Under the pieces are notes generated by a model. The model was not told where the DNA came from. It saw nothing but the letters and a program-made list of their open reading frames with translations, and made no database searches. From a virus, in the IMG/VR virus record IMGVR_UViG_3300023179_000013, positions 1-64,000 of that record: a DNA stretch of 64,000 nucleotides, one strand, 5' to 3'. Made by a program: the position numbers and the translations under genes. Below, piece after piece: positions 12,101 to 20,742 of this stretch (positions are counted from its first letter, which is position 1; the number at the start of each line of letters is the position of its first letter).

Positions 12101-12600
12101 GTGTTCGCGAAATTATCCGCATTACTCAGGAACAAGCACATTATTATCAACCGCTAATTAGTAGTCGATATACCTCAGAACAACTATGTGAAAAAGCTAC
12201 TGCTTTTACACTTACATCGGACCCAGATGATCCTCGCTGGGATGTTGTTACTTATTATCAAGATTCTCCATTCTCCCAAGACGGTTCTCTTCTCCCCACC
12301 GAATTCGTCTATGTACTCGTTAATGCTTCTTGCCCCGGAATGGTAAAGATTGGTATGACAGTGCGAGATGTCGATACACGAGCAAAAGAAGTCTCAGGTG
12401 CTACGGGCGTTCCTACACCATGGGTTCCGATTTATTCATTTAAATGTTTTAATTCATATAAATTAGAGCAAGAATTACACGAATATCTTGATTCTGTACG
12501 TGTAAGTGGCAATCGTGAGATGTTTTATATGACATCAATTGATGCTGTTAAAATTGTTGAACAATTAGGCGCTAAATATACTATTCACTCAAACGATTAA
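12097..12600 (+). CDS. T5orf172/MUG113-type GIY-YIG-like protein
   Basis: A 167-residue protein. From about residue 69 the order is VYVLVN, GMVKIGMT, DVDTRAKEVS, TGVPTPWVP, then E-x-x-LHEYLDSVRVSGNREMF. This is the pattern of the T5orf172/MUG113 branch of the GIY-YIG nuclease superfamily. Many such proteins occur in phages and may cut DNA or bind it as part of a regulator. The first 65 residues are specific to this protein. It starts inside the end of the gene at 11918 (overlap of four bases). Confidence 0.75.
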   Translation: MSVREIIRITQEQAHYYQPLISSRYTSEQLCEKATAFTLTSDPDDPRWDVVTYYQDSPFSQDGSLLPTEFVYVLVNASCPGMVKIGMTVRDVDTRAKEVSGATGVPTPWVPIYSFKCFNSYKLEQELHEYLDSVRVSGNREMFYMTSIDAVKIVEQLGAKYTIHSND

Positions 12601-12611
12601 AATTAAATAAA

Positions 12612-12848
12612 ATGAAAAGGTTTTCGATCAATCAACTTATCCACTTTATGTTTACAATCGCAATTTTTGTTCTTTTTTGCGTTTCTATCACTCGTTTTAC
12701 TAAGTACCTAACGTACGATCAAGATGCTTATAATGTTATTTCATTATGGGTATTGACTGCTGTGTCATATGTTGTTGCTTTTAAGTATTTTGTTCGCCAT
12801 ATGGTTGGTATATACGTAGGTATGGATGCTACGGAGGGTCACTCGTAA
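12612..12848 (+). CDS. Small two-helix membrane protein
   Basis: A 78-residue protein with two hydrophobic helices (about residues 10-26 and 42-60) and short polar ends. It follows twelve bases after the GIY-YIG-like gene, so it may share its transcript. A holin or envelope-modifying role is possible but not shown. Confidence 0.6.
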   Translation: MKRFSINQLIHFMFTIAIFVLFCVSITRFTKYLTYDQDAYNVISLWVLTAVSYVVAFKYFVRHMVGIYVGMDATEGHS

Positions 12849-12870
12849 TTTAAACGGGTTGTTTCTTTGT

Positions 12871-12880
12871 TATATTTATA
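12871..12880 (+). promoter_or_regulatory. Possible late promoter box
   Basis: TATATTTATA directly before the start at 12882, with no GGCAAA box upstream. It resembles the late-class core but lacks the following GGTA. Confidence 0.35.
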
Positions 12881-12881
12881 C

Positions 12882-13124
12882 ATGATGAAAACCTACAAAA
12901 TTAAACTCGAAGATAAAGCTGCATTTCTTAACCGCCTCGATAAAGTAGGTGTTAAGGTTGACAGCTATGAAATTACTGATGATAAGTTAAAAGGTTATTT
13001 TGAATTTACTACTACTGATCCAGTTACGGATAATATTGTAAAAACTATTTTAAAGCAATCTCCTAAGATTAATCAGTTAAAAGAATTGTTACGTAAAATT
13101 GTTCGTGAAGAACTCTTAAAGTAA
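12882..13124 (+). CDS. Hypothetical protein, beta-alpha fold
   Basis: An 80-residue protein with an alternating strand-helix-strand N-terminal part and a C-terminal charged helix (LKELLRKIVREELLK). That helix resembles the charged helices seen at the ends of many late proteins in this phage. The first of two adjacent ATG codons is used here. It lies just before the sigma-factor operon. Function unknown. Confidence 0.6.
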   Translation: MMKTYKIKLEDKAAFLNRLDKVGVKVDSYEITDDKLKGYFEFTTTDPVTDNIVKTILKQSPKINQLKELLRKIVREELLK

Positions 13125-13155
13125 ATTTGGAAGTATGAAATTTTTCCTGTAACTT

Positions 13156-13181
13156 CAACCTACGAGCGGTTTGAAAGGTTG
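13156..13181 (+). repeat. Inverted repeat, possible terminator
   Basis: CAACCT (13156-13161) and AGGTTG (13176-13181) flank a fourteen-base loop in the 125-base gap after the gene ending at 13124. No T-run follows. Confidence 0.35.
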
Positions 13182-13225
13182 AGGGGAAAAGAGAAATAAA
13201 ATAGGTGGGGGAACGGAAAGAATCA

Positions 13226-13242
13226 TATATTTATATATAAAC
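13226..13242 (+). promoter_or_regulatory. Possible late promoter box
   Basis: TATATTTATATATAAAC, without an upstream GGCAAA box, eight bases before the ATG at 13250. A very similar sequence precedes the terminase gene (50481-50496). Confidence 0.4.
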
Positions 13243-13249
13243 ATATATT

Positions 13250-13450
13250 ATGCGTTATAAAAACAACGTTTTAGACAAGTTAAATCAAGCAGATGCTTTA
13301 ATTAATCGTTTGGCTGTTCAATTAAATAGAAATGTATCACGTGAAGAAGTTCTTGAAACTCTTACTTCATTAAAAGAGCAAATTGAAACTACTCGTGAAA
13401 TGGTTTCTATTGAATTTGATGATTTTGCACAACAATTTTCGGGACAATGA
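13250..13450 (+). CDS. Small coiled-coil protein
   Basis: A 66-residue helical protein with heptad-like spacing of Leu, Ile and Val through residues 8-55. It overlaps the next gene by four bases. It is probably a small oligomeric protein; function unknown. It and its partner lie just upstream of the late sigma-factor gene. Confidence 0.6.
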   Translation: MRYKNNVLDKLNQADALINRLAVQLNRNVSREEVLETLTSLKEQIETTREMVSIEFDDFAQQFSGQ

Positions 13451-13725
13451 GTATAGTAATTTGGGTTATAATAGTACATTTAATTGAACTTGCTTTAATA
13501 GGTGGTTATCTACTTATTAGAAAAAACAATGCACTTGAAAAAGTAGTAGCTAATCAACAACAATACATCAATGCTATTAGTATTGTAATTAATGACTCAA
13601 GTGAAACTATTAAACAACTAGATGCTCAAGGTGCATTTGAAGCTGATGATGAAGTAGGTACTTTCTTTAGAAATTTAAAAGAAATACAAACCATCTTAGA
13701 CCAATTTAATACTAACAAAAACTAG
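13447..13725 (+). CDS. Single-pass membrane coiled-coil protein
   Basis: A 92-residue protein with an N-terminal transmembrane helix (about residues 2-24), a short basic stop-transfer region and then a helical, acidic coiled-coil body. It begins in an ATGA overlap with the previous gene. This i-spanin-like topology is common, but nothing else places it in lysis. Function unknown. Confidence 0.6.
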   Translation: MSIVIWVIIVHLIELALIGGYLLIRKNNALEKVVANQQQYINAISIVINDSSETIKQLDAQGAFEADDEVGTFFRNLKEIQTILDQFNTNKN

Positions 13726-13776
13726 TTTGGTTACGATATTTTTTGTTTTTATATTGGATATTAAACATTAAATATC

Positions 13777-14559
13777 ATGTCACATCACTACGATACCGAT
13801 TTAGATACATACTTAGATAGTGAATTAGGTAAAGTTGCTTTAACTAAGCGTGGTCAACCACGTAAACGCAAACCTAAAGAACCCCGCATTTATTTTACTC
13901 AAGATACTGAGGATGCTATTATTGAATATTTAGCTTCTGAAGATCAAGACTTCCGTAATCGACTTTATAAGGACCGTGTTGAATATGCCTTTTATAAATT
14001 GGCTGAAAATATTATTCATACATTTAAGTTCTACTATACCGATTCAGATACGATTGAGGAGTTAAAACACGAAGTAGTTACCTTCTTACTTGAAAAGCTT
14101 CACCTTTATGATCAATCTAAGGGTAAAGCTTATTCTTATTTTGGCACTATTGCCAAACGCTATCTTATCATCTATAATAATAATAACTACAAGAAACTAC
14201 AAGAGCGTGCTGATGTAGAAGAAATAGATGAAGATAAAAACATATTATACGAAACCGTTCGTGAAGCTGAAGAACAAACAGACCCTAATACTTTTATTGA
14301 TCAGTATGTACGTTATGTAGATAAACACCTATATCATTTATTTCCTAAAACTCAGGATGCTAGAACGGCTGATGCTATTATGGAATTATTTCGCAAACGC
14401 GAAACATTAGAAATTTTTAATAAAAAAGCATTATATATCTATATTCGTGAAATTACTGATACTACCACCCCCCAGATTACTAAGGTAACTAAGAAGTTGG
14501 ATACATTGCGTACTAAATTATACAATGAATATTATCAGCACGGATATATAAGGATTTAG
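13777..14559 (+). CDS. 55: Late-transcription sigma factor, gp55-like
   Basis: A 260-residue protein. The central part (about residues 75-140) resembles sigma-70 region 2 as found in T4-type gp55. It has an acidic helix pair, then YDQSKGKAYSYFGTIAKRYL, where the aromatic and basic residues contact the core promoter and core polymerase. The N-terminus is basic and disordered; the C-terminal helices may serve as the flap-binding part. T4 gp55 directs host RNA polymerase to late promoters that lack a -35 box. A matching class of sites (ATATTTATNGGTA) is found before late operons here. Assignment is by motif and context. Confidence 0.75.
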   Translation: MSHHYDTDLDTYLDSELGKVALTKRGQPRKRKPKEPRIYFTQDTEDAIIEYLASEDQDFRNRLYKDRVEYAFYKLAENIIHTFKFYYTDSDTIEELKHEVVTFLLEKLHLYDQSKGKAYSYFGTIAKRYLIIYNNNNYKKLQERADVEEIDEDKNILYETVREAEEQTDPNTFIDQYVRYVDKHLYHLFPKTQDARTADAIMELFRKRETLEIFNKKALYIYIREITDTTTPQITKVTKKLDTLRTKLYNEYYQHGYIRI

Positions 14560-14565
14560 GGACAT

Positions 14566-14578
14566 ATATTTATTGGTA
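14566..14578 (+). promoter_or_regulatory. Late promoter motif, exact copy
   Basis: ATATTTATTGGTA, ten bases before the ATG at 14589. This is one of five exact matches to ATATTTATNGGTA, all before late operons; no GGCAAA box lies upstream. Confidence 0.65.
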
Positions 14579-14588
14579 AACGCGATTT

Positions 14589-14984
14589 ATGGCTAATTTT
14601 GACGATATAAAACTATTCGGTGATACATCATTATCGGATATTTTTAAGCAAGCCCACAAACGTACTAAAGATACTGATAGGCAAATTAATGATCTTATTG
14701 AAACATTAAAACCTCTTGCATCATCTAACGCGGGTTCTGCTGTTATGCTTATGCCTACTGTTAAGGATTTAATTGATGTTAACGTAAAAAATAACGAGCA
14801 GTTAATTAAAATGGCAGGTATAGCACAACGTGCTGCTACTTCTAATGCTAGTAATAATCCTAGTGATTTCTTTGATCCATCTGAAATTCAACAATTAATT
14901 GAGGAGCAACGTATTATTCAAATAGACGGGCAAAAATTAATTGAACAAACTGAAACTATTCAACACCAAATTAAGAATAAATAA
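14589..14984 (+). CDS. Hypothetical structural-operon protein
   Basis: A 131-residue helical protein, rich in Gln, Asn and Ile at its C-terminus and without Cys. It is the first gene after a late promoter and overlaps the hub gene by one base. A tail or baseplate assembly role fits the position only. No family is recognised. Confidence 0.65.
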   Translation: MANFDDIKLFGDTSLSDIFKQAHKRTKDTDRQINDLIETLKPLASSNAGSAVMLMPTVKDLIDVNVKNNEQLIKMAGIAQRAATSNASNNPSDFFDPSEIQQLIEEQRIIQIDGQKLIEQTETIQHQIKNK

Positions 14985-16150
14985 TGGCTAGGATCAGAGA
15001 AAATTTAGGTTTACTCACAGCTGCTTCTACTAAAACTGCTCCTGTTACTTCTCCTCGTCCCCAAATAGGAAAAGTATATGGTGTTGTATTAGATGAAAGT
15101 ACTCCTTCAAAAGAAGATTTTGATAGAGTAGGAGGATGGACAGGAATAGGTACAGTTTTTTATTTACCTTATGAACAATCAAAGAATATAGATAGTATTG
15201 ATTTAAAAAAATGTAAAATAGCTCGTCCTTTTTTCGCTAGTACACAAGATTATCCTCTAATAGGAGAATTAATATTATTAACAGAAGGTCCAACTGCTAT
15301 AAGTCAACTTGCTAGTAATTTATCACAGAAATATTATATAGGAGTAGTTAATATATGGAATAATAATCAACAAAATTCCCCCTCAACTTCTCTACTAGGA
15401 AAAACATTTTCTGAAAACTCAGATATAAGACCTTTACTTGCTTTTGAAGGAGACAGAATACATCAAGGTAGAAAAGGAAATGGTATTAGATTTGGAAGCA
15501 CAGTAAAACTTAAATCTAATATAAATGAGTGGAGTAGTATAGGCAATGATGGTGATCCTATTACTATTATGGTAAATGGATATGTTACTACAGATACGAA
15601 TTCTTTGGCTCCTAATATTGAAGAAATAAATAAAGAGATGTCTTCTATTTATATGACATCTACTCAAACTATCCCTTTAATTCCGGGAGCTAGTATAATT
15701 AATCCAATAAATCCTTCTTTAGCACCTAGTAAATATGTTGATTCTCAAGTAATATTAAATAGTGATAGAGTAACTATTAATTCTAAAAAGGATGAAGTAT
15801 TATTATTTGCTAAAACAAATTTAGAACTTAATACTGACAATATTATTAATTTAAATGCAGGTCAATATATTCATCTTAATACAGGAAAAATATTATTAGG
15901 TACAAAATCAGATAATACAGTACCCGATGAACCTGTGTTATTAGGTGGTCAAACACATGATTTATTACTAGAAGTGTGTAATACACTACAACGATTAGCA
16001 GGATATCTCGCCTCAGCTACTGCTGTGAGCTCAGATGGAGCACTACCTATACCAGCTGTTAATGATGGGGGAACTCAATTATTTAATGATGTAACTAATT
16101 TAATAGATAAATTAGGAACTATCCAATCAGATAAAGTATTTACAGTATAA
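14984..16150 (+). CDS. Baseplate hub / tail-tip protein, gp5-like
   Basis: A 388-residue protein. The N-terminal 120 residues resemble the OB-fold part of T4-type gp5 hub proteins. Near residues 255-305 there is a run of short strands with repeating hydrophobic-polar spacing (NLELNTDNIINLNAGQYIHL). That pattern is typical of the beginning of the gp5/VgrG beta-helix needle. No lysozyme domain is present, unlike T4 gp5. The stop and next start overlap by one base. Its position just before gp25 and gp6 homologues supports a baseplate hub role. The homology is by pattern and could instead be a baseplate spike-like protein. Confidence 0.65.
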   Translation: MARIRENLGLLTAASTKTAPVTSPRPQIGKVYGVVLDESTPSKEDFDRVGGWTGIGTVFYLPYEQSKNIDSIDLKKCKIARPFFASTQDYPLIGELILLTEGPTAISQLASNLSQKYYIGVVNIWNNNQQNSPSTSLLGKTFSENSDIRPLLAFEGDRIHQGRKGNGIRFGSTVKLKSNINEWSSIGNDGDPITIMVNGYVTTDTNSLAPNIEEINKEMSSIYMTSTQTIPLIPGASIINPINPSLAPSKYVDSQVILNSDRVTINSKKDEVLLFAKTNLELNTDNIINLNAGQYIHLNTGKILLGTKSDNTVPDEPVLLGGQTHDLLLEVCNTLQRLAGYLASATAVSSDGALPIPAVNDGGTQLFNDVTNLIDKLGTIQSDKVFTV

Positions 16151-17472
16151 TGGCAGACACAATATCACCTATATCATCCCCTACTCCACCAGCAATACCA
16201 GGTAATGTATCTACTTTAGTATCACCTAGTATATTAGCTAATTTAAAAACCGCTAAACCACCACAAACGTTTGGAGATCAATTATTAGCAGCCGGTTTAG
16301 CTGCAGGAATAAATGCTACTTTAAATTCTACTATAGGAAAATTATATAAACAAAAAGCAGATTTAATTAAAGAAGGAATTCAATTAGATATTGATCATCA
16401 AAAGAAATTAAATCAATTAGAAAAACAACATACACCTGCTAAAAAAGTAGTTAATGGTCAAGTTCAAGATATTCCACCTCAATTAACGGATGAAGAATAT
16501 AATAGAGCGGTTGCTATTGAAGAAGCAAATTATAAAGCAGCTCAAGTAAACCTACAAGAAAGAAAGGATAAAAATAAAAAAGATATTGATGATTATTTAA
16601 AAGATCCTTTTGCAAAACAAAAAGAAAAAAGAAAAAAACGTAAAGAAGCTAGAGCAAAAGCAAAACAAAGAACTAAAAAAGAAAAACAAGCAGCTAGAAA
16701 ACAAAAAAGAAAAGCCGTTTTAAAAAATATTAAAAAAACAATAGTTCCAATTTTAACTTTATTATTAACAGATAAGATAGCTGAAGTTATTTCTCAAAAT
16801 GATGTAATAAAAGAATTAGTAGACAAAACCAATGCTATAATTGAAGATGCTAATATTTCAAATGACCCAACAAAATTAGAAAATGCTAAAGTAGTAAGAG
16901 ACAATGCTATACGAGTAATACAAAGTAATGAAGATAAAATAATTAAAATTAATGACCAAATAAAAAGAATAACAATTTACATTACTATATTCAGTACTAT
17001 AATCTCAATATTAACTGCTATTCCTATTCCTACTGCTGTTCCTCCTGGTATTGGTATACCCGTAAATGTTATTACAAAAATAGTAGTAATATTAGAAAAG
17101 GCAAATAAAATAGTACTTGCTTTAAGTGCATTATTACCAACAATAATTGTTAGTTTAGAAAAAGCAATACAAATATTGGAAGAATATAAAGCACAATTAT
17201 TACTAATAAATGGCGAATTAGAATCAAATTTACCACCAACATCAATTACTTTAGGCACAGCAGATTATGGAGAATATAAAGGATTTAAATTTGCTTTACG
17301 TGAAGAAAATAATCCTAAATTTGAAGTAAGAGGCAATAAACGCCACTATGCTGTAGCTATTAATAAACAAAATGTTGAACAATTAAAAAGTGATTCATCC
17401 TTTACATTAGATCCAAATAATTTAATAGAGCAATTAAAATTAATAATAGATCGACAAAATTTACAAGGTTAA
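16150..17472 (+). CDS. Tail-module protein with hydrophobic segments and coiled coil
   Basis: A 440-residue protein. Residues 1-70 are Pro/Ala-rich. Residues 75-195 form a long, Lys/Glu/Gln-rich coiled coil ending in a very basic stretch. Two hydrophobic regions follow (about 195-212 and 275-340, the second rich in Ile, Pro and Val), and a mixed C-terminal domain ends the chain. Membrane-interacting or pore-forming behaviour during infection is possible. It could be a short tail-length or plug protein. I do not recognise the family; its place between hub and gp25 suggests a virion part. Confidence 0.6.
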   Translation: MADTISPISSPTPPAIPGNVSTLVSPSILANLKTAKPPQTFGDQLLAAGLAAGINATLNSTIGKLYKQKADLIKEGIQLDIDHQKKLNQLEKQHTPAKKVVNGQVQDIPPQLTDEEYNRAVAIEEANYKAAQVNLQERKDKNKKDIDDYLKDPFAKQKEKRKKRKEARAKAKQRTKKEKQAARKQKRKAVLKNIKKTIVPILTLLLTDKIAEVISQNDVIKELVDKTNAIIEDANISNDPTKLENAKVVRDNAIRVIQSNEDKIIKINDQIKRITIYITIFSTIISILTAIPIPTAVPPGIGIPVNVITKIVVILEKANKIVLALSALLPTIIVSLEKAIQILEEYKAQLLLINGELESNLPPTSITLGTADYGEYKGFKFALREENNPKFEVRGNKRHYAVAINKQNVEQLKSDSSFTLDPNNLIEQLKLIIDRQNLQG

Positions 17473-17484
17473 ATATTTATTTAT

Positions 17485-17847
17485 ATGAACATTAAATTAT
17501 TTAAAAAATTAATTAAAGAAGCAGTAACTGAGGCTATTTATGAAGAATTGCCTGATTTAATTGAAGAAGCATTAGCTAAGCACAACAAACAACCATTGAA
17601 CGAAAACAGAACAATGAGTTTTACTAGTGCTGATGTAGCTCCGTTATCTAAAGATGTACGTAGCTCATTAATGGCTAAAATGGGTGCTGAATTTGGGTTT
17701 CAACAACCACAACGCAATGATTTAAAAGTAATCGATGCTGTTGATCCATCAACAGGAGATAAAGTAAATCCTTACTTAGCATTTATCAATGATGCTGCTA
17801 ATAATATGACTGCACATGATAGATCAGGATTAAGAAATTTAGATTAA
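17485..17847 (+). CDS. Virion-associated hypothetical protein upstream of gp25
   Basis: A 120-residue protein. Its N-terminal 33 residues are a charged amphipathic helix (LFKKLIKEAVTEAIYEELP). Its C-terminal part has conserved-looking polar loops, including DPSTGDKVNPYLAF. Similar genes sit before gp25 in other T4-like phages, where they are virion proteins of unknown role. It ends two bases before gp25. An ATATTTATTTATATG sequence directly at its start may contain a late promoter core. Confidence 0.6.
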   Translation: MNIKLFKKLIKEAVTEAIYEELPDLIEEALAKHNKQPLNENRTMSFTSADVAPLSKDVRSSLMAKMGAEFGFQQPQRNDLKVIDAVDPSTGDKVNPYLAFINDAANNMTAHDRSGLRNLD

Positions 17848-17848
17848 T

Positions 17849-18262
17849 ATGCCAATACCTCAAACAGTACGTGTCAACCCGCTAGATTTGCAAGGAAACA
17901 TTGCTATTGGGGTATCTTTACCTTTTAATGGCCCTTCAGGCCCATTTAATAGTACATATAGTACTAAAGATCAGATTAAATCTAATTTAATTAATCTTTT
18001 ACTTACTAATAAAGGTGAAAGGGTAATGAATCCTGAATTTGGTGCTGATTTAGGTACAGTATTATTTGAGGGTATTACAGAAGATACTTCTTCTCTAATA
18101 AAAACTTTAATTAGAACTAATGTTAATTTGTTTGTTCCTGAAGTAATATTAACAGACATAATTATAGATTCATCTCCTGATACTTACAAAATTTCTATTA
18201 CTGTGAAGTATAGATTAAAAATATCACAAAATGCTGATCAAGTAACTGTACAATTTATATAA
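17849..18262 (+). CDS. 25: Baseplate wedge protein gp25
   Basis: A 137-residue protein with the GPW/gp25 fold signature. The chain has a loop with SLPFNGPSGPFNSTYST, then helix 1 with NLINLLLTNKGERVMNPEFG, and G-x-x-LFE, ending in two hydrophobic strands. In T4 gp25 is part of the wedge and forms the platform for sheath assembly. Length matches the family. It sits directly before the gp6-like gene, as in other T4-like phages. Confidence 0.9.
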   Translation: MPIPQTVRVNPLDLQGNIAIGVSLPFNGPSGPFNSTYSTKDQIKSNLINLLLTNKGERVMNPEFGADLGTVLFEGITEDTSSLIKTLIRTNVNLFVPEVILTDIIIDSSPDTYKISITVKYRLKISQNADQVTVQFI

Positions 18263-18263
18263 A

Positions 18264-20084
18264 ATGGCTGATAATAACGTATCATATTTAAATAAAACTT
18301 TTAGTGATTTTAAGAGTAATCTTATAAATTATGCTAAAACCTATTTCCCAACATCATACAATGACTTCTCAGAATCAACTCCTGGAGGATTATTTATAGA
18401 AATGTCATCCTATGTGGGTGATGTAATGTCATTTTACTTGGATACTCAAACTCAAGAAAATTTCTTATTATACGCTAAAGAAAGAGAAAATTTATTTGCT
18501 TTATCTTATATGTTAGGATATCGCCCTAAAGTATCATACGCTTCTAATACAAATGTAGATATTTATCAATTAATACCTACATCAGGTTCTGGAGGTAATT
18601 TATCTCCTGATTATAGTTACGCCTTAATTATTCCTGAAAATACTTCTCTTACTTCTAATAGTAATAATACTAAATTTTTAACTACTGAAAAAATAGATTT
18701 TAGAGATACAGGAAGTATGGAAATTACTTTTGTAAATAATAATTATTTTTTACTTAAAAAAAGCAGCAAAGCAATTTCAGCCGAAATAAAATCTACTACT
18801 TTATCTTTTTCCACCCCTGAAAAGTTTAATATAGCTACTATATCAGATACAAATATTTTACAAATATTAGATGCTACTGATACTCAAGGTAATAAATGGT
18901 ATGAAGTACCTTATTTAGCCCAATCCACTATATTTGATAAAATTGAAAATCCAACTTCAGGTAGTGATGGTGTACCTTATTTAGTACAATTAAGAAGAGT
19001 ACCTCGTCGTTATGTGTCTCGTTTCTTATCAGACAATTCATTACAATTAGAATTTGGAGCAGGTGTTTCTAATAAATCTGATAATATTATTCTTCCTAAT
19101 CCTGATAATATTCAACTTGGATTAGTTCCTGGTATATCTAATTTATATAATAATTTTAATAAAGCTTCTGTATTTTATACACAAGAATATGGTTTAGCTC
19201 CAAGTAGTAATATTACTATTAGATATCTTGTTGGAGGTGGAATAACTTCTAATGTTGCTTCAAATACTATAACTACTATAGATAACTCATTAGCCTACTT
19301 TCCTAGTGGTGTTACTGGTCCTTTAGCTACTACTATTTTAAATAGCGTAGCCTCTAATAACCCCGGAGTAGCATCAGGAGGTAGAAATGGAGATCAAGTT
19401 GAAGAAATTCGTAATAATGCTTTATATGCTTATCAATCTCAATTACGTGCTGTGACTAGAGAAGATTATATGGTAAGAGCATTATCTTTACCTACAGATT
19501 ATGGTTCAATATCTAAAGTATATGTTACACAAGATGTAGCTCAAGAAATAATACCTACCTCTACAGTAGCAACTACTGAGGGTCGTAATCCATTATCATT
19601 AGATATGTACATATTAGGTTATGATATTAATAAAAATCTAATAACAGCTTCTACTACATTAAAATCTAACTTAGCAACTTATATTAACCAATTTAGAATG
19701 GTTACAGATGCTATTAATATTAAAGATGCTTTCTATATTAATATAGGTGTTAATTTTGATATTGTAGTAGCTAGTGGATATAGTAATAATGATGTTGTAA
19801 CTAATTGTATTTTAGCTTTACAAGACCATTTTAATATTGATAAATGGAATATTAATCAACCAATTGTATTGTCAGATATTACCTCTCGTTTATTGCAGGT
19901 TAAAGGTGTACAAAATGTAATTAAGGTTGAAATTGTAAATAAACAAGGAGGAAATTATTCTCAATATGCTTATGATATTCCTGGAGCTACAAGACAAGGT
20001 AATATTTATCCGTCATTAGATCCAAGTATATTTGAAGTTAGGTTCCCTAACACAGATATTCAAGGCCGAGTTGTACCATTTTAA
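18264..20084 (+). CDS. 6: Baseplate wedge protein gp6 (baseplate J-like)
   Basis: A 606-residue protein. The N-terminus has the gp6 signature NKTFSDFKSNLINYAKTYFP followed by a hydrophobic segment with TPGGLFIEMSSYVGDVMSFY. Later parts contain the baseplate J-like motifs, including a TREDY box near residue 395-399. gp6 forms the ring that links wedges and drives the change of baseplate shape. Length is close to T4 gp6. It starts two bases after gp25, and the GH19 gene follows fourteen bases later. Confidence 0.9.
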   Translation: MADNNVSYLNKTFSDFKSNLINYAKTYFPTSYNDFSESTPGGLFIEMSSYVGDVMSFYLDTQTQENFLLYAKERENLFALSYMLGYRPKVSYASNTNVDIYQLIPTSGSGGNLSPDYSYALIIPENTSLTSNSNNTKFLTTEKIDFRDTGSMEITFVNNNYFLLKKSSKAISAEIKSTTLSFSTPEKFNIATISDTNILQILDATDTQGNKWYEVPYLAQSTIFDKIENPTSGSDGVPYLVQLRRVPRRYVSRFLSDNSLQLEFGAGVSNKSDNIILPNPDNIQLGLVPGISNLYNNFNKASVFYTQEYGLAPSSNITIRYLVGGGITSNVASNTITTIDNSLAYFPSGVTGPLATTILNSVASNNPGVASGGRNGDQVEEIRNNALYAYQSQLRAVTREDYMVRALSLPTDYGSISKVYVTQDVAQEIIPTSTVATTEGRNPLSLDMYILGYDINKNLITASTTLKSNLATYINQFRMVTDAINIKDAFYINIGVNFDIVVASGYSNNDVVTNCILALQDHFNIDKWNINQPIVLSDITSRLLQVKGVQNVIKVEIVNKQGGNYSQYAYDIPGATRQGNIYPSLDPSIFEVRFPNTDIQGRVVPF

Positions 20085-20097
20085 AATTTAAAAATAT

Positions 20098-20697
20098 ATG
20101 AATCTAGACAAATTAAAAGGACACGTACCTGATGCTGTTATAGCTCAGTTACCAGACACAATTGCAAAATTCGAACTAAATACTCCATTACGTTTAGCAC
20201 ATTTCTTAGCTCAAGCTGGACACGAAAGTGGTGGTTTTAAAGTATTAAATGAGAATTTAAATTATAGTGCTAAAGGTTTACTAGGAGTATTTAAAAAATA
20301 TTTCCCTGATGGAACTAAAGCCGCTTTATACGAGCGCAAACCAGAAAAAATTGCTAACCTAGTTTATGGTGGCCGTATGGGTAATGGTCCTGAAGCATCA
20401 GGAGATGGATATAAGTTCCGTGGTCGTGGTTACATTCAATTAACTGGAAAAGATAATTATAAAGCATTCGATGCTGTAGTCCCTGAAAATTTAATTGAAT
20501 CACCAGATTTAGTAGCTACTAAATATCCATTATTATCCGCTGCTTGGTTTTTTCATAAAAACGGATTACATAAAATTGCAGATCAAGGTGCTACTGATGC
20601 TGTTGTAACCTCTATTACTAAACGTGTCAATGGTGGTACAATTGGCCTACCAGATCGAATCAAACATTTCAAGGAATACTACGCCTGTTTGGCCTAA
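20098..20697 (+). CDS. GH19 endolysin (chitinase-like muramidase)
   Basis: A 199-residue protein with glycoside hydrolase 19 motifs. AHFLAQAGHESGGF carries the catalytic Glu43; NENLNYS and the substrate-cleft motif GYKFRGRGYIQLTG follow (about residues 105-117). Such phage proteins cut peptidoglycan during lysis or entry. There is no signal peptide or membrane helix, so a holin or virion placement would be needed. It sits in the baseplate operon rather than near a lysis cassette. That suggests a tail-associated peptidoglycan hydrolase, possibly replacing the lysozyme absent from the hub protein. Confidence 0.88.
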   Translation: MNLDKLKGHVPDAVIAQLPDTIAKFELNTPLRLAHFLAQAGHESGGFKVLNENLNYSAKGLLGVFKKYFPDGTKAALYERKPEKIANLVYGGRMGNGPEASGDGYKFRGRGYIQLTGKDNYKAFDAVVPENLIESPDLVATKYPLLSAAWFFHKNGLHKIADQGATDAVVTSITKRVNGGTIGLPDRIKHFKEYYACLA

Positions 20698-20701
20698 AAA
20701 G

Positions 20702-20727
20702 ACAATAGTTTGTCATATTTATATGTA
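20702..20727 (+). promoter_or_regulatory. Hairpin and late promoter-like site
   Basis: GACAA and TTTGTC pair around TAG (about 20701-20713), followed at once by ATATTTATATGTA (20715-20727), one base away from the late consensus. It precedes the gene at 20743. Confidence 0.45.
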
Positions 20728-20742
20728 GTAATCATGTAAATT

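Noticed and set aside
13447-13725. Lysis spanin call for the membrane coiled-coil protein
   Set aside because: No outer-membrane partner is adjacent and its position is beside the sigma-factor gene, so only the topology is reported.
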